Assembly (NCBI RefSeq): GCF_905163445.1
Contig: NC_053201.1
Span: 13,030,001-13,094,000 of the forward strand
Length of the DNA: 64,000 bases
Source of the DNA: Pararge aegeria
Lineage: Eukaryota > Arthropoda > Insecta > Lepidoptera > Nymphalidae
Reading direction: 5' to 3'
This document shows positions 42,855-53,965 of the stretch, piece by piece; positions within the stretch are counted from its first letter, which is position 1; each line of letters starts with the position of its first letter. The position numbers and the translations under genes were made by a program. Under the pieces are notes generated by a model that was not told where the DNA came from, did not search any database, and saw nothing but the letters and a program-made list of their open reading frames with translations.

Positions 42855-45800
42855 GTACATATGGATTTCTTGATCTTTCTCGGGCAGGTAATGCAACCAT
42901 CCGAACTGCTGGTGAATTTTGTGTCACTTTCCAACCCCAATTACTATTTTTAAGTAAACAATCGTATACATCTATTATCTAATACGCTGCTGAAGGGTGG
43001 ACAATAGAGCAAACATTCTTATTTATAACAATCAGTAGGAAAGTGAAGATATATATGACTCTTTTAAATTATAACGTCGGCAATACCTAATAACCCGATG
43101 GGTAGGGAAAGAATGAAAACAACTAGTGCTCAATTTCTTTAAAAAAAACCATTGGCCAAAGATGATACAAACATAAACTGGCAGCTGATTATCTATGGAA
43201 TTAATATCTTAACAGTACAAGTACAACTTTTTTATGGATTGTTGTATCGCTATTGCATTTATTATTAGTAATCCGAATAAGCGATGAAAGCCCATTGGGT
43301 AAGACTTCTACTTCACTCTCGGAGGGCTGATGTCTAATCCCAGTACGCTCCTCTTAAAGTTTTTGGGTTAACCACTGCCATAGTTTTTAACTGAAAGAAA
43401 TCAGATATAGCCCTTCATTAGGTCCGCGTCGCGTAGCGTAGGTACTAGGCGCGTGTCGGTCTTTTATCGTCAACAGGGTTGTCATAAGTAAACACTTAAA
43501 ATGTTTGGAATTCTTTTGTATAAAAAATAAATAGGCTTCTTTTGATGTAATATTTTTACAGCGTGATACCTTATGAAATATACTTACGCATCCTTCAATA
43601 TTATTTCGTAATTATGTTACACGTTGTATATTGATCAATAAAGGAAAAAATAAAAATAAATAATTCTGCTTATTGTTCTTGAACTCGTCTTGTATTATTC
43701 AGATTGGGTGCAGCTAGGAGTTGGAGGCGCGGAGTTCCTGTTAGGGGCAGTCGTAGCGTGGTGGGGAAGAGGGATGCGGCACTTCGCGCTATCGGGTTGG
43801 TTGGGCGCGACGGCCGTGTCGGGACTGATCGTGCTGGCATTTCCTTTTGCTGAATCTGGTCGACCTCCGGTAGGTAAGTTAGTACTCATTATATTTTAAC
43901 GTTTATATCTGGAAATTTAGATACGGTGATAGCCCAGGGTAGGACTTCTACTTCACTGTCGGGGGCGAGTTCGAATCCCAGCACTCACCTGTTACTTTCT
44001 CAGTTATGTGCGTTTTAAACAATTAAAATATCACTTACTTCAACGGTGGAGAAAAACAGTTTTTTTTAAAGCGTTTACATAAAACTGGCCGACTAAACCC
44101 GATTATCCTACGTATTTCTGCGAATCCTCGATTGATTATTTGAAATGTAAGTGACTACATCAAGTTATCATTTCCACAGTGTTAAAAGTGACTTATTCAT
44201 TCACCAGAACTTTGTGGAGGTGGCATCATCTCAACCTACTCTGATCCACAAGAGAACCAATCCGTCGAAGATGAGTTCTTGGTTCCACGCACAGTGTTCC
44301 TGATCCTCACAGCGGTGCTCTGCGCTCTGACCAAGATCAGCGTCTGGGCGCACGGGATTACATACCTCGATGACCATGAGCCAGAAAGCGGGCCGTATTT
44401 TTACGGTTAGATTATAACTTATTGTTTATATGTATATTATAAGTATTTATGTATATTATTCATTAAATATCTTAGTAACCATAACATACGGTTACTTTGG
44501 GGCAAGATGGCGATGTGTGTATTGTCGTAGTATATTTATTTTTTTATTATTCACAACTTAAGGTCTGAAGGGGCGTGGTTGCCGTTGAAGTTACAGGCAC
44601 CTACGCCTTAGGTTTTCTTTATTTATTCTGCCAAAAGTTAGCCCTCGCCTGCAATCTTGCCTGGAAAGAGACTTTGTTGGGGGCTTCTTCTTAGACCGGA
44701 ACCGTATGGAAACGTTTGGAACCCTCGTAGCGTTAGTTTTAAGTTTAAGCATATGGTTATCGCCATCACCTCATTACCGTGTACACATGTCTTATGTTTG
44801 ACAGCCGATTGGCGCAGTGGGTAGCAACCCTGCTTTCTGTGTCCAAGGCCATGGGCTCGATTCCCACAACTGGAATATTTTTACTGTGATGTACATGAAT
44901 GTTTTTCAGTGTCTGGGTGTATATATCTGTATTTTATTTGTCTACATAAGTCATAAAATTATTCATCTTAGTAACCAAAACACAAGCTACGCTTACTTTA
45001 GGGCTAGGTGGCGATGTGTGTGTCTTGTCGTAGTATATTAATTAATTTTATTTATTTAATGTACGCATCAATGTATGTTTGACTTTGAATTTAGAATGAG
45101 AGATTCCAAAAAGGACAATTATTACTTTATTGTGTTTTTATTGTAACTTTATTTTAGGGCGGATGGAGGAGGTATTTTTTTCACATCGTTTTCTCAACGC
45201 TGGTGTGAAATCCTTTGAAATAATACCTACCTAACCTTCACATTCGTCTGCAAATATTGTCAGCCGTAAGATCAGCAGTAGTGCTATTCGTATACACAAC
45301 CATTAGTTAACAAAATAAGTTTGTTAAATAAAACATTCTCTGTTAATTCCAGGAATCCTTATCTCCATCCGTCTGTCCCTTGGTTTGAGTGGGCAGAACT
45401 GGATGCGGGGCGTATCAGTGCGGGACGACTGGTGGGAGGCGCACATATCCCTGGCGATGCTCACCCTGATGTTCTCTATACTGTTCACCCTCTTTCCGAG
45501 GAGGATGGACGGGTATAAAGAGTTCGAGGAAAAGGAATATAATTGTAAGATGTGCTATTTGACAATGTTACGAAATTTTCGATATCCTACTTATGTGTCT
45601 CGGCGAGAAAGTCAAGTATCACTAACACGTGGCAATAATCGTTATACCTGTAAGGATTGGATAATCAACTATACAACGTGTAACAGAATTACGAAATAAT
45701 ATTGAACGAGGCATAAGTATATTTCATAAGGAATCACCCTGTGAAAATATTAAATCAAAAGAAGCATAGAATTTGTTTTTCCATGCAAACGAATTCAAAA

Positions 45801-48800
45801 CATTCTACGTTTTTACTTATGACAACCCTATTAAAGGTATAAGACCGACACGCGCATAGTACCAACGCACATGGAGTCACATGATTTTAATTTTGCAGGT
45901 GATGTAAGGGCTGTATCTGATTATTTAAAAGTAAAAACGATGGCAGTGGTTTACTCAAAAACTATTAGGTTTTCGGTTTCACAGATAAGTCTCAAAGACA
46001 GTAAATAATGTACCTCTAAAGCCTGTGAAGTATTATTTCGGTAGTAATTCGGCCCGAGATACATATACAATAGCACAATACGGTAGAAGGTACAATTTGG
46101 CGGCCTTATCGCTATATAGCTATCTTTTCCAGGCGCCAAAAAATCTGTTAATAGAGAATTTTGTTGTTGGTGTATACCTCATACTGCTGGTAAACAGAAC
46201 CCTGGCAGATCAGAGCGCAGGGCCAAAATCGAACCCAATTCCCCGTGATTCAACATCGAAAAATTAAGACCAGCCAGTCTGCTGTTTTAAAAAAATAACC
46301 AGTAGAATATTAGTGCATTTGACACGAAATGTAGAAAATATCCAGTTAAGAGTCATAAGAACTTAAGACTAGGCTTGAATAACTCGTACAATGCCTACCC
46401 TCAAGTATTTCATAGTGGAGTTTCTTTCCTTTTTTATATCATCTGCTCTCTTAGTGCATACTCTGTATGCAGGCAATGCTTTAAGGTAGGTGTATTCTGG
46501 ACAAACTGATAAGCAGTCGTCCTCTCATATTTCAGGCATCTTGAAACCAATCGGTCGCATGCTGCGGAACAAGGCGGTGGTGTTTCAGACCGTGGCCCTC
46601 GCCCTTCTCAACACAGCTTTATTTGGCTATGTGAACCATGACACGGCTACCATACAGGTTGGTAAATGTGCAGGCTATATAGCTGGCGGCGGTGAAACGA
46701 TAATAACCCAGGCTGTAGGACTTCAACTTCACCTCAACGGTACCATTCTAAGTTATGTGCATCTTAAGCAACTAAAATATCAACGGTGAAGGAAAGCATA
46801 GTGAGGAAACTGCATGCCTGAGCGTGCTCCATTATGTTCTAAAAGCCTTGTGACTCCACCACCGCACTATGCCAGCGTGGCGAACTACGGCGCTAACCCC
46901 TTCTCATTGTGAAAATCTCATTCCCTCCGCATTACATGACCATTTATATAAAAAAAAAAAATTGGCTATACATACCACGCTAGCCTATGACATCTTCGAA
47001 TCCTTTCTGTAACCAGTAACTGGCGCTACTTTCAAACTACGCCTATTATATCATCATCATCATATCAAGCCATTACCGGCCCACTACAGGGCACGGGTCT
47101 CCTTCCACAATGAGGAAGGGGTTAAGGCCGTAGTCCACCACGCTGGCCCTGTGCATACTGTAGTGTAGACTCACACCGTTGAGCAGATCATGGAGAACTC
47201 TCAGGCGTGCAGGTTTCCTCACAAAGTTTTCCTTCACCGTTGATGCAAGTGATGTTTACATTGCTTTAAACGCACATAACTAAGAATGTAAGAGGAACGT
47301 ACTGGGATTCGTACTCGGCCCCCCGAAAGTGAAGACGAAGTCCTACTTACAGGGCTTTCCCCGCCTCGCCTACTATATACTCATTTCATCTCTTCTTATC
47401 CTTTCTTCTGACATCACACATCCACCTCAACATTCGCATTTAGGTCACGTGTACTCTTCTTTCATCAGTCCCTTATACATTCTTATTCATACAAAGTCCT
47501 ACAACATCTTATATCTTTCATAAAGGTGTACTTTTTAATTTCCAGGCAAAGTTTCACGTGGAAACCTTGACTCAGGATCCTCGGACGACAAGGACTATTA
47601 TGGACATTTTCCGCTCCCTGGTCCTCATTTTCTTTGTCACGGTAAGATATTATTTGAGCTCGTTGCCTGCAGTTTAAGCCACCTTTTAAGCCCGTGGGTA
47701 AGCCAACTAAGCAATTGCTTAGGGCATCACGTCTTCTTGGGCACCATGAACAGCAACGAAAAACTTTTGCTAGCACATAATAGGCAAGGATGATTGAAAA
47801 AACGCATCTGAAAAGTCGCATTTCAATAAATAAAATATATATGCTTCTAATGTTAACGGCTAGCATGGGTAGGAGACAATCTCCCCGGGGAAAGGATAAA
47901 AATTATATATACTTCCCAGCTAGATAATTTATTTAGCTGGAAAGTTTTATTATATTATTATGTGATAATATACGTATGTACTTGGCGGAAAAGCCAATAA
48001 AAAATTGTTGGAAGACCCGGGAATCGAACATGAAAAATATTATGTTTAACTACGGATTACGATAAAGAAAGACCTAGATTCGATTCAAGGGGTTTCCAGA
48101 ACAACTATTACGCACAGTCCTATCAAAAAACATGTCAAATCTTACAGATTTTCCGTATGCGATTCTCCGTCCGACGCAGCGACGGTGTGAAGTCAAACAC
48201 GGCGTCCAAAGTAGGAGGCGGGGTCTGTGTGCTAGTCGCTGTGTTCTTCTGCGTGCTGGCGGGCTTGCACTGCAACACAGGAGTCATAGACGGGCTCGAA
48301 CACGGCCAGTTTCAACAACCTGAGTGTAGCTCTGAGTGCGGGTAAGAAAATATACTTCTACTATTGCTGGGAATCTTGGTGGCAGTGATAGTGATAACGG
48401 TACCGTGAGGCAGTTATTTTTGCATCGTCTAGAGTCTCATACAAGACAGAAGTGTATCTTCTTTTCGAAAGGACACTTGCCGATAACCACCTTAAGGGGT
48501 TGCTACCGCGTCACCGGAGGAGAGGGGCGACCTTGAAAGCTCGGCATGAGAAGAGCCCCAGGGCTCTAAGACATCGGGGGAAAGTGGGGAACGTTGAATC
48601 AAGGGTGCCTCCTTATAGGACTCAGACCTCGGCTCGGTTCGACGTTAACCTGACTGAAAACCATTTACTATTTAATCTCGTCCTTTGATGTGTGGTTTGA
48701 AAGGGTGTTGTTCTCCGGAAGGTTTACTTTTATTGCTGATAAACATCATCTTTTAAAGCTCTATAGGTCCCTGTCCCTATCCCTCTTCCGGTAACTAGTC

Positions 48801-51800
48801 TTTGGAGTCCTTTTGAACTGTAGTTTACAATAAAGTCTGTGTCTGTGTGTGTCTACAGCTGCTCCCTCTTTTGCCCTTCGGGATAGTAATAAACTGCGTA
48901 GTCATTTGTTAACCGTGCCCTTTTTTCACCCGAGGTAATAATACATTTTTCCCACAGCCTAAGCGTGACGTGCACGATAAAATAATCTTAGTTCATTACC
49001 ATAGGTCCGAAGACTTAAGCCAAACGAACTCCTTTTTATTTCTTCTGCAGGTGTGGATCTGAAAGGTACGGATTCGTCCCGGTGTGCATTCTGAACACTT
49101 CCACCACATACTTCTCGCCTTGCCACGCTGGTTGCCAGGAATATGAAGATCTCAATGGATTCCTGTGAGTTTGCATCCAGCTAAACATCATCAATAGTCT
49201 ATAACAGTCCTCTGTTGGACTAAATGCCTCTCCCAATAGGGGTTTGCAGATAATTGCAGCTGGGCAGACGGGTTGTTCTGGGTTTTATTCGGGAAACAGA
49301 GGAGTTGTGATAACTTCCAAACATATAGCTCATAAATTGTTTACTAATTTGAGCTTACTTTTGCAAAGAACGGCCTATCCAATATGGCGGATAATTTACT
49401 TTTACACTCATTTGTGAACTATTAAGTCAGTTTTAGCTTAAATCAAATTATAAATATAACCTAAAATAAACTATTTAAAAACTAAATAAAATCTAAAACG
49501 TCCTCGAAACCACCGCAGCGAGGCACAGTTCCTAAGATGCTGGCAGCATTGCCCCTTTGGATGGCCAAACTAATTCGTTGAAATTTAGCTTAGTAATTAT
49601 GTATTTTATTGTAACAAATACGTTAGGTAATGTATAATTAGACTTAATCAGACACTGTGAGCCGAATTTAATGAAATTTCGCACAAAGATATCATCAATT
49701 ATACATATATTTCCGGGATACCACCCATATTCATGCACAATATGAAAATATAATTAATTTAATGTCTTTCGTAGAGATGTTCAACTTCACTAGCGCAAAA
49801 AGTCATAGATTCATTAAAGAATACATTCAGCTTTACAAGGTTTACTCGACAGGTTGTTTGACGATTGCAAGTGTGGTCCTCACCGCGCGGTCCGAGGAAG
49901 CTGTACTCTCCCGGAGTGCTGGCTACCGTACTCCATTTACCTGGTCTTCTTCACTCTGGCCCTCGCTGCTGCAGGTAGGTTTGAGACTAGTTCAGACTAC
50001 TTGAATGGTTACTGATTTTTGACCACAGTGAACTTGTTCAGAATTGAATAGTACGGCAAGGTGATTACGTATCTCGCGACACTTTTGTTTATTTACTGTA
50101 TGGAAAAGTGACGTTTGACAGCAGTCATTGCAAGATTTATGCCTGTCGCATTGCTGTCGCGAGACACGTAATCACCCTGCGGTTTGGAACGCTCTTCCGG
50201 CTTATTATTCTTCTGATTAATTAATTGAATTCCTTCAAAGCAAGAGTGAATAGGCATTTTATAGACGCGCGTCCTAACTTAGACCGCATCATTGCTCTGA
50301 AGATCTTTTTGGTGTGGAGTAGGTATAAGGATTGAAGAAATTATAAATTACACCATACAGATTCTCCAGCTTTTCGCGGAGTATAGCAAATTAAGCTTAA
50401 TTTTCATAATGCATCATTGCTTTACATCAGACACGATAGTTGTCAAGCGCAAGCCTATCAGGTACAAATCAATCAAATCAATCAAAAACTGTTTTATTCA
50501 TATAGACCTTATCACAGGCACGTATGAAGCGTGCATACATTTAACATGTAGCACTAATGTTAGTGATGGTGATAAATACATTCGTTAACTTAAAACTAAA
50601 GCTAGGAGGGTTCCAAACGCGCCCTGGTCTAAGAAGAGCACACAACAAACTTAGCCAGGATTTTTTTTGTTAACTAGAATAGAATATAATGGCTGAAAAT
50701 CAATGCTGTGCTTCTAAGTATGCAGCTACACTGAGTCAGCTCCTTTGTCACACATTTTTTTTTATACTTTAACAAATTTATGACACGAATGTAACATTTT
50801 ACACAAATGTGTGATAATAAAGACAATATTTTCTTCTCTTTCTTTCAAAAAAAAAGAATACTAAGTATAATATTAATTATTAACCCCTCTGTATTTACTT
50901 TTCCAGCGGCATCATTCCTCATGCAGGGAATGGTGATATTGCGTGCAGTGCGCCGGAGAGACAAGCCTATAGCCATCGGCGTCAGCTTCGCCCTCATCGG
51001 ATTGCTGTCGCACGTGCTGGGGCACTTTATCTACATGATTATCAGTTGTAAGTACCACTAGTATTTTTTGTTAAATAAGGCCGCCAAATGTACCTAATAC
51101 CTTAACGCTCTATTTTATATTAGTATTTATGTAAATTTATTGGTGTACAATAAATAAATATACCACGACAATACACACATCGACATCTAGCCTTAAAGTA
51201 AGCGTAGCTTGTGTTATGGGTACTAAGATGACTGGTAAATATAACAATTAATAATATACATAAAAACTTATAATATACGGATACACTGAAAAACATTCAT
51301 GCTCATCACACAATCATTTTCCAGTTTTGGGAATCGAACCCACGGCATCCAATGCAGTCAGAAAGCAAGGATGCTGCCAACTGCGTCTTTTGTTTATTTA
51401 TTGTATGGAAAAGTGACGTTTGACAGCAGTGATTGCAAGATTTACGCCTGTCGCATTGCTGTCGCGAGATACGTAATCACCCTGCGGTACGACGTCCAGT
51501 GTGATTAGGGGGTTTAAAATTACTTCACTACCCCTAACAGTTTAGCTCGCTACCATCTTTGACTGCTTCATAACTTACCACCAGGTGAGATTGCAATCAA
51601 GGGCTAAATTGTGATAGAAAAAAAAATTAAAAACACCATCCCGAGCATAATACCAGGTTCTCAAGTATTAGTTAATCTATGCTGATTGAAATTACAAAAC
51701 TGTCGTTTAATCTGAAAGACCTTATTCATCATATTATCCGGCATACTGGCTCATTACAGGGCATAGGTTTCCTCCCACAATGAGAAGGAGCTAAGGCTGT

Positions 51801-52377
51801 AGTCCACCACGCTAGCCCAGTGCGGTTTGGTGGACTCCACACACCTTTGAGAACATTATGGAGAACTCTCAGACATCCAGGTTTCCTCACGATTTTTCCT
51901 TCACAGTTGAAGCAAGTGATATCAAAACGCATACAACTTAGAAAAGTTATGAGGTGCGTGCTCGGATTCGAGTTCGGCCCCCTGAAAGTCTAAGACCTAC
52001 CCACTGGGCTATCGCCGCTTATTCGGATTACTTAATAATAAATACAATCTCGATGCAATAGTCCATAAAAAATAATACCTACATGCACTGTAAAGATTTA
52101 AATTCCATAGATAATCAGGTGCCAGCTGCTGTTTGTATCCTCTTTGGCCCATGGAATCTTTTTTTTAAGAAATTGGCACTTCTTTTCTTTTTCAGATTAC
52201 ACCTGTGCTTATGAGAAGGACGGCATCTGTCTCCTCCACAACTACTCCATATGGTCAATAGGAGCTGTAAGCGCAGGGCTTTCTGTACTCTCTGGCATCT
52301 TCAGCTTTATAGCGAGTCGGTACCCGGCCGCGCCCGAACTCCTCGTCACTTCTGACATCTACACTGATGATAGATGA
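42684..52377 (+). CDS. Oatp: Organic anion transporting polypeptide (OATP/SLCO family)
   Basis: Eleven exons join in frame to about 567 residues with matching intron phases. OATPs are plasma-membrane carriers with twelve membrane segments that exchange large organic anions, including hormones and xenobiotics. About twelve hydrophobic segments can be counted: TM1 in exon 1, TM2-3 in exon 2, TM4 in exon 3, TM5-6 in exon 4, TM7-9 in exons 5-7 and TM10-12 in exons 9-11. Between TM9 and TM10 is a loop with ten cysteines, including SECGCGSERYGF and TYFSPCHAGC, the Kazal-like domain typical of OATPs. ITYLDDHEP and PYFYGILIS also fit. The family signature near TM6 is degenerate (VRDDWWEAH). Family OATPs usually have 600-750 residues, so this is short and the N-terminus is incomplete. 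The member cannot be named. Confidence 0.88.
43272..43370 (+). repeat. SINE family B head fragment
   Basis: CCCATTGGGTAAGACTTCTA, CTTCACTCTCGGAGGGC and TCTAATCCCAGTACGC. Confidence 0.5.
43375..43640 (-). repeat. Dispersed repeat family I
   Basis: Reverse-complement relative of 45680-46010, sharing GGCGCGTGTCGGTC, GTTGTCATAAGTAAAC and CCTTATGAAATATACTTACG. Confidence 0.6.
43703..43873 (+). CDS. OATP exon 2: TM2 and TM3
   Basis: Acceptor ATTATTCAG ends at 43702, donor GTAAGT at 43874. Phase 1 both ends. Codes WVQLGVGGAEFLLGAVVAWW and LSGWLGATAVSGLIVLAFPF. Confidence 0.88.
43921..44060 (+). repeat. SINE family B 5' fragment
   Basis: GATAGCCCAGGGTAGGACTT, GAGTTCGAATCCCAGCACTC and CACTTACTTCAACGGTGG. 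Immediately after OATP exon 2. Confidence 0.6.
44208..44405 (+). CDS. OATP exon 3: TM4
   Basis: Acceptor TTCACCAG ends at 44207, donor GT at 44406. Phase 1 both ends. Codes LCGGGIISTYSDPQENQ, TVFLILTAVLCALTKISVWA and HGITYLDDHEPESGPYFY. Confidence 0.9.
44423..44548 (+). repeat. SINE family A 3' fragment
   Basis: TTATAAGTATTTATGTATAT, GGTTACTTTGGGGCAAGATG and GTATTGTCGTAGTATATTTA. Confidence 0.6.
44555..44790. repeat. Fragments of families D, C and J
   Basis: 44555-44610 has GGTCTGAAGGGGCGTGGTTG (family D). 44625-44680 has GTTAGCCCTCGCCTGCAATC (family C, reverse). 44690-44790 has GGAACCCTCGTAGCG (family J). Confidence 0.4.
44802..45058 (+). repeat. SINE family A copy, near full length
   Basis: CAGCCGATTGGCGCAGTGGG, CTCGATTCCCACAACTGG, body and a TTTAT tail. 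Confidence 0.75.
45353..45544 (+). CDS. OATP exon 4: TM5, signature region, TM6
   Basis: Acceptor AATTCCAG ends at 45352, donor GTAAGA at 45545. Phase 1 both ends. Codes ILISIRLSLGLSGQNWMRG, VSVRDDWWEAHISLAMLTLM and FSILFTLFPRRMDGY. The usual OATP signature W-x-GAWW is not kept. Confidence 0.9.
45680..46010 (+). repeat. Dispersed repeat family I
   Basis: AACGTGTAACAGAATTACGA, GCATAAGTATATTTCATAAG, CCGACACGCGCATAGTACC and TTTCGGTTTCACAGATAAGT. Also at 43375-43640 (reverse), 57447-58283 and 59205-59330. Confidence 0.6.
46011..46535. other. OATP intron spacer
   Basis: No exon or known repeat recognised. Confidence 0.35.
46536..46657 (+). CDS. OATP exon 5: TM7
   Basis: Acceptor ATATTTCAG ends at 46535, donor GTTGGT at 46658. 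Enters in phase 1 and ends in phase 0. Codes ILKPIGRMLRNKAVVFQTVA and LALLNTALFGYVNHDTATIQ. Confidence 0.88.
46683..46925 (+). repeat. SINE family B copy just after an OATP donor
   Basis: GTGAAACGATAATAACCCAG, AATATCAACGGTGAAGGAAA and CGCTAACCCCTTCTCATTG. Starts about 25 bases after exon 5. Confidence 0.65.
47048..47350 (-). repeat. SINE family B copy, near full length
   Basis: Reverse copy: ATCATCATCATATCAAGCCA, ATTACCGGCCCACTACAGGG, GTAGTCCACCACGCTGGCCC, then the head TGGGATTCGTACTCGGCC. Inverted relative to 46683-46925. Confidence 0.75.
47546..47641 (+). CDS. OATP exon 6: TM8
   Basis: Acceptor TTTCCAG ends at 47545, donor GTAAGA at 47642. Phase 0 both ends. Codes AKFHVETLTQDPRTTRTIMD and IFRSLVLIFFVT. 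Confidence 0.88.
47642..48147. other. OATP intron with a family E piece
   Basis: 47850-47900 has ACGGCTAGCATGGGTAGGAG, shared with 63468-63520. Confidence 0.4.
48148..48341 (+). CDS. OATP exon 7: TM9 and start of the cysteine loop
   Basis: Acceptor CTTACAG ends at 48147, donor GTAAGA at 48342. Enters in phase 0, leaves in phase 2. Codes IFRMRFSVRRSDGVKSNTAS, GGGVCVLVAVFFCVLAGLHC and PECSSEC. Confidence 0.9.
48470..48590 (+). repeat. Third copy of the GC-rich repeat of 36402-36675
   Basis: GGACACTTGCCGATAACCAC, GGGGTTGCTACCGCGTCACC and GAAGAGCCCCAGGGCTC. Confidence 0.65.
49051..49164 (+). CDS. OATP exon 8: Kazal-like loop
   Basis: Acceptor TTCTGCAG ends at 49050, donor GTGAGT at 49165. Phase 2 both ends. 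Codes CGSERYGFVPVCILNTSTT and YFSPCHAGCQEYEDLNGF, the clearest OATP-specific motif of the gene. Confidence 0.93.
49165..49852. other. OATP intron, includes a family M piece
   Basis: 49495-49575 matches 41985-42090 in reverse. No exon. Confidence 0.4.
49853..49974 (+). CDS. OATP exon 9: end of cysteine loop and TM10
   Basis: Acceptor CTCGACAG ends at 49852, donor GTAGGT at 49975. Enters in phase 2, ends in phase 1. Codes LFDDCKCGPHRAVRGSCTLP, then ECWLPYSIYLVFFTLALAAA. Confidence 0.9.
50054..50182. mobile_element. Short MITE with about 25-base terminal inverted repeats
   Basis: Ends GGTGATTACGTATCTCGCGA and, inverted, GGTGATTACGTGTCTCGCGA. A copy cut on its left lies at 51391-51493 next to a SINE. 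No coding capacity and superfamily unknown. Confidence 0.6.
50183..50906. other. OATP intron with a family J piece
   Basis: 50500-50670 contains GGAGGGTTCCAAACGCGCC and ACAACAAACTTAGCCAGG (family J, reverse). The rest is AT-rich. Confidence 0.4.
50907..51047 (+). CDS. OATP exon 10: end of TM10 and TM11
   Basis: Acceptor CTTTTCCAG ends at 50906, donor GTAAGT at 51048. Phase 1 both ends. Codes ASFLMQGMVILRAVRRRDKP and VSFALIGLLSHVLGHFIYMI. Confidence 0.9.
51149..51390 (-). repeat. SINE family A copy
   Basis: Reverse copy from TACCACGACAATACACACAT to the head GGATGCTGCCAACTGCGTC. It cuts the MITE copy at 51391-51493. Confidence 0.7.
51501..52022. repeat. Composite segment: SINE C (+), linker, SINE B (-)
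   Basis: 51520-51620 is a family C 3' part. 51722-52022 is a near full-length reverse family B. The same arrangement and linker (CACCATCCCGAGC and CAGGTTCTCAAGTATTAG) recur at 62545-63065. Confidence 0.65.
52196..52377 (+). CDS. OATP last exon: TM12 and C-terminus
   Basis: Acceptor TTTTTCAG ends at 52195. Enters in phase 1, stop TGA at 52375-52377. Codes YTCAYEKDGICLLHNYSIWS and SAGLSVLSGIFSFIA, then a short acidic tail. Confidence 0.92.
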
Positions 52378-52984
52378 TCACGGAAAGGGGTCAAGTATAA
52401 TTAGTAGTACTTTCCTACTGTTTAAGGCCCAATCGAGTTATAGTCTTAGTTTCAAATCAGAGATGCGCTTGAAGTTATTTAAGAAAATAGTTAATAGAAA
52501 AGTAGAAAATAGTTTTGTTACGAGCTAGGGTACGAAGATTTGGAATAAGAACACCTCGTAAGACTTTAGTTCCAGAGCATACTTCCAATCGCAGGTCAAT
52601 CGTAGTCCAGAATGGTAGCAGATTCCACTAGGTTTCATACTTAACACTCGAAGTTTCGCTTGGATGTCACTTCGCTGGCGCTTCAAACAAGGCTATTCGA
52701 GTGTACTAATTTTAGAAGTCAATGCTTGGTCCGAGGACCGAGACCTTTAAGCCTTATAAATGGAGTTAAAAACTGACACTAGCAAAACCATATTTTATTT
52801 TTATTTATTGATATTCTGTTAGTCCCATTTTCCGGAGCATAAAAATTCGATTTAGTTCGATTACATCTTGTATTTAAAACCATTTTACCGTCACGACCAC
52901 TGACCTCTATTATATACTATAGTATAATATAGGTCAGTGTAACCGACAAATTGCATTAAAAAACAAATTAGTTTTTTTGTGTTG
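52378..52984. other. 3' flank of the OATP gene
   Basis: No close AATAAA after the stop was found. An imperfect palindrome around CACTGACCT and AGGTCAGTG lies at about 52900-52940. Confidence 0.4.
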
Positions 52985-53115
52985 TAGAGTTTTTCGAACA
53001 GGCGGTGAGCCAAATGGGAAAGTGGGAGAAAGTTTGCAAGCTAGCAACCTATGCGTTTTCACTGTTTTTGGAGACAAGGCACTGCATACAATAATGGCTG
53101 AACGAGAGTTCTAGA
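52985..53115 (+). repeat. Dispersed repeat family H
   Basis: TTTTTCGAACAGGCGG, GGAAAGTGGGAGAAAGTTTG and CATACAATAATGGCTGAA. Confidence 0.45.
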
Positions 53116-53765
53116 TGTATACCTTAATTGTGTTTTTTTGCATTACGTGGATATCAGATATTTTGTCAAGGTATTGGCTACCATTTTTTTTAATTTCGGG
53201 TATTTATTGATAGTTGATAAATAGCTATGTAAGTTAACGAATAAATGTACAATATACATTATATTTTTGAAGTTATACTTCTTTTTGCACGTCAGGGAAA
53301 AATGATGAGAGTAAATTTTTACTTCGCACACCGTCACAAAAAACCGACACCCTGAAGTTAGCTATAGTCAACAATTTAGATTGTCAAAAAAAGGTTTGAC
53401 AGTGTACACTTAAATTTTAATGATAAAATAATAAAAATCTGAAATTTTAATGTCGAGTGAAACTTGGTTGTCCGATAATGCGATAGCAAAACTAGATAAT
53501 TCGTTATAATAAAACTCTAAAATAAGGCGAAAGATAAAATTTTTAAAAACATTTTTATCTTGTTACGCCAAAGAAGTATAACTTCTAACCCGTGTACAAA
53601 AATACACACACGATTTTTTATTTATTTTGTGAATAAATGTAATAAAAAAAATAATGTTTTATCATTTATATAATAAAAAACTAATGTTGTTTCATGATCC
53701 TACGCGAAGAAAGCACATAATTAATTGAATACAAAACCGGTGATTTCAAAATAATCGCTTTCTAC
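53116..53765. other. AT-rich intergenic spacer
   Basis: Nothing recognised. Confidence 0.35.
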
Positions 53766-53769
53766 ACAG

Positions 53770-53965
53770 CATCGTACCGGAACGCTAAATCGCTTAACGG
53801 CACGTATTTGCGCACGCACGCCTAGGGTGGTAACTAAACAGCGCCGACCAGACCAAAGCCAGAGAAATTTTGGAAATTAAGGTTTTTAAATTGCCCCTGT
53901 CGGTATCGAACCCGGTTACTCCAACTTATAAGACCACTCTGCTCACCACTGCGACATCGCTCCTA
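53770..53965 (-). repeat. SINE family C copy with tRNA-like head
   Basis: Reverse copy: GTACCGGAACGCTAAATCGC, GGTAACTAAACAGCGCC, head with GGTATCGAACCCGGTTACTC and CTCACCACTGCGACATCG. Confidence 0.6.

Noticed and set aside
43695..43889. Minus-strand open frame
   Set aside because: Antisense shadow of OATP exon 2.
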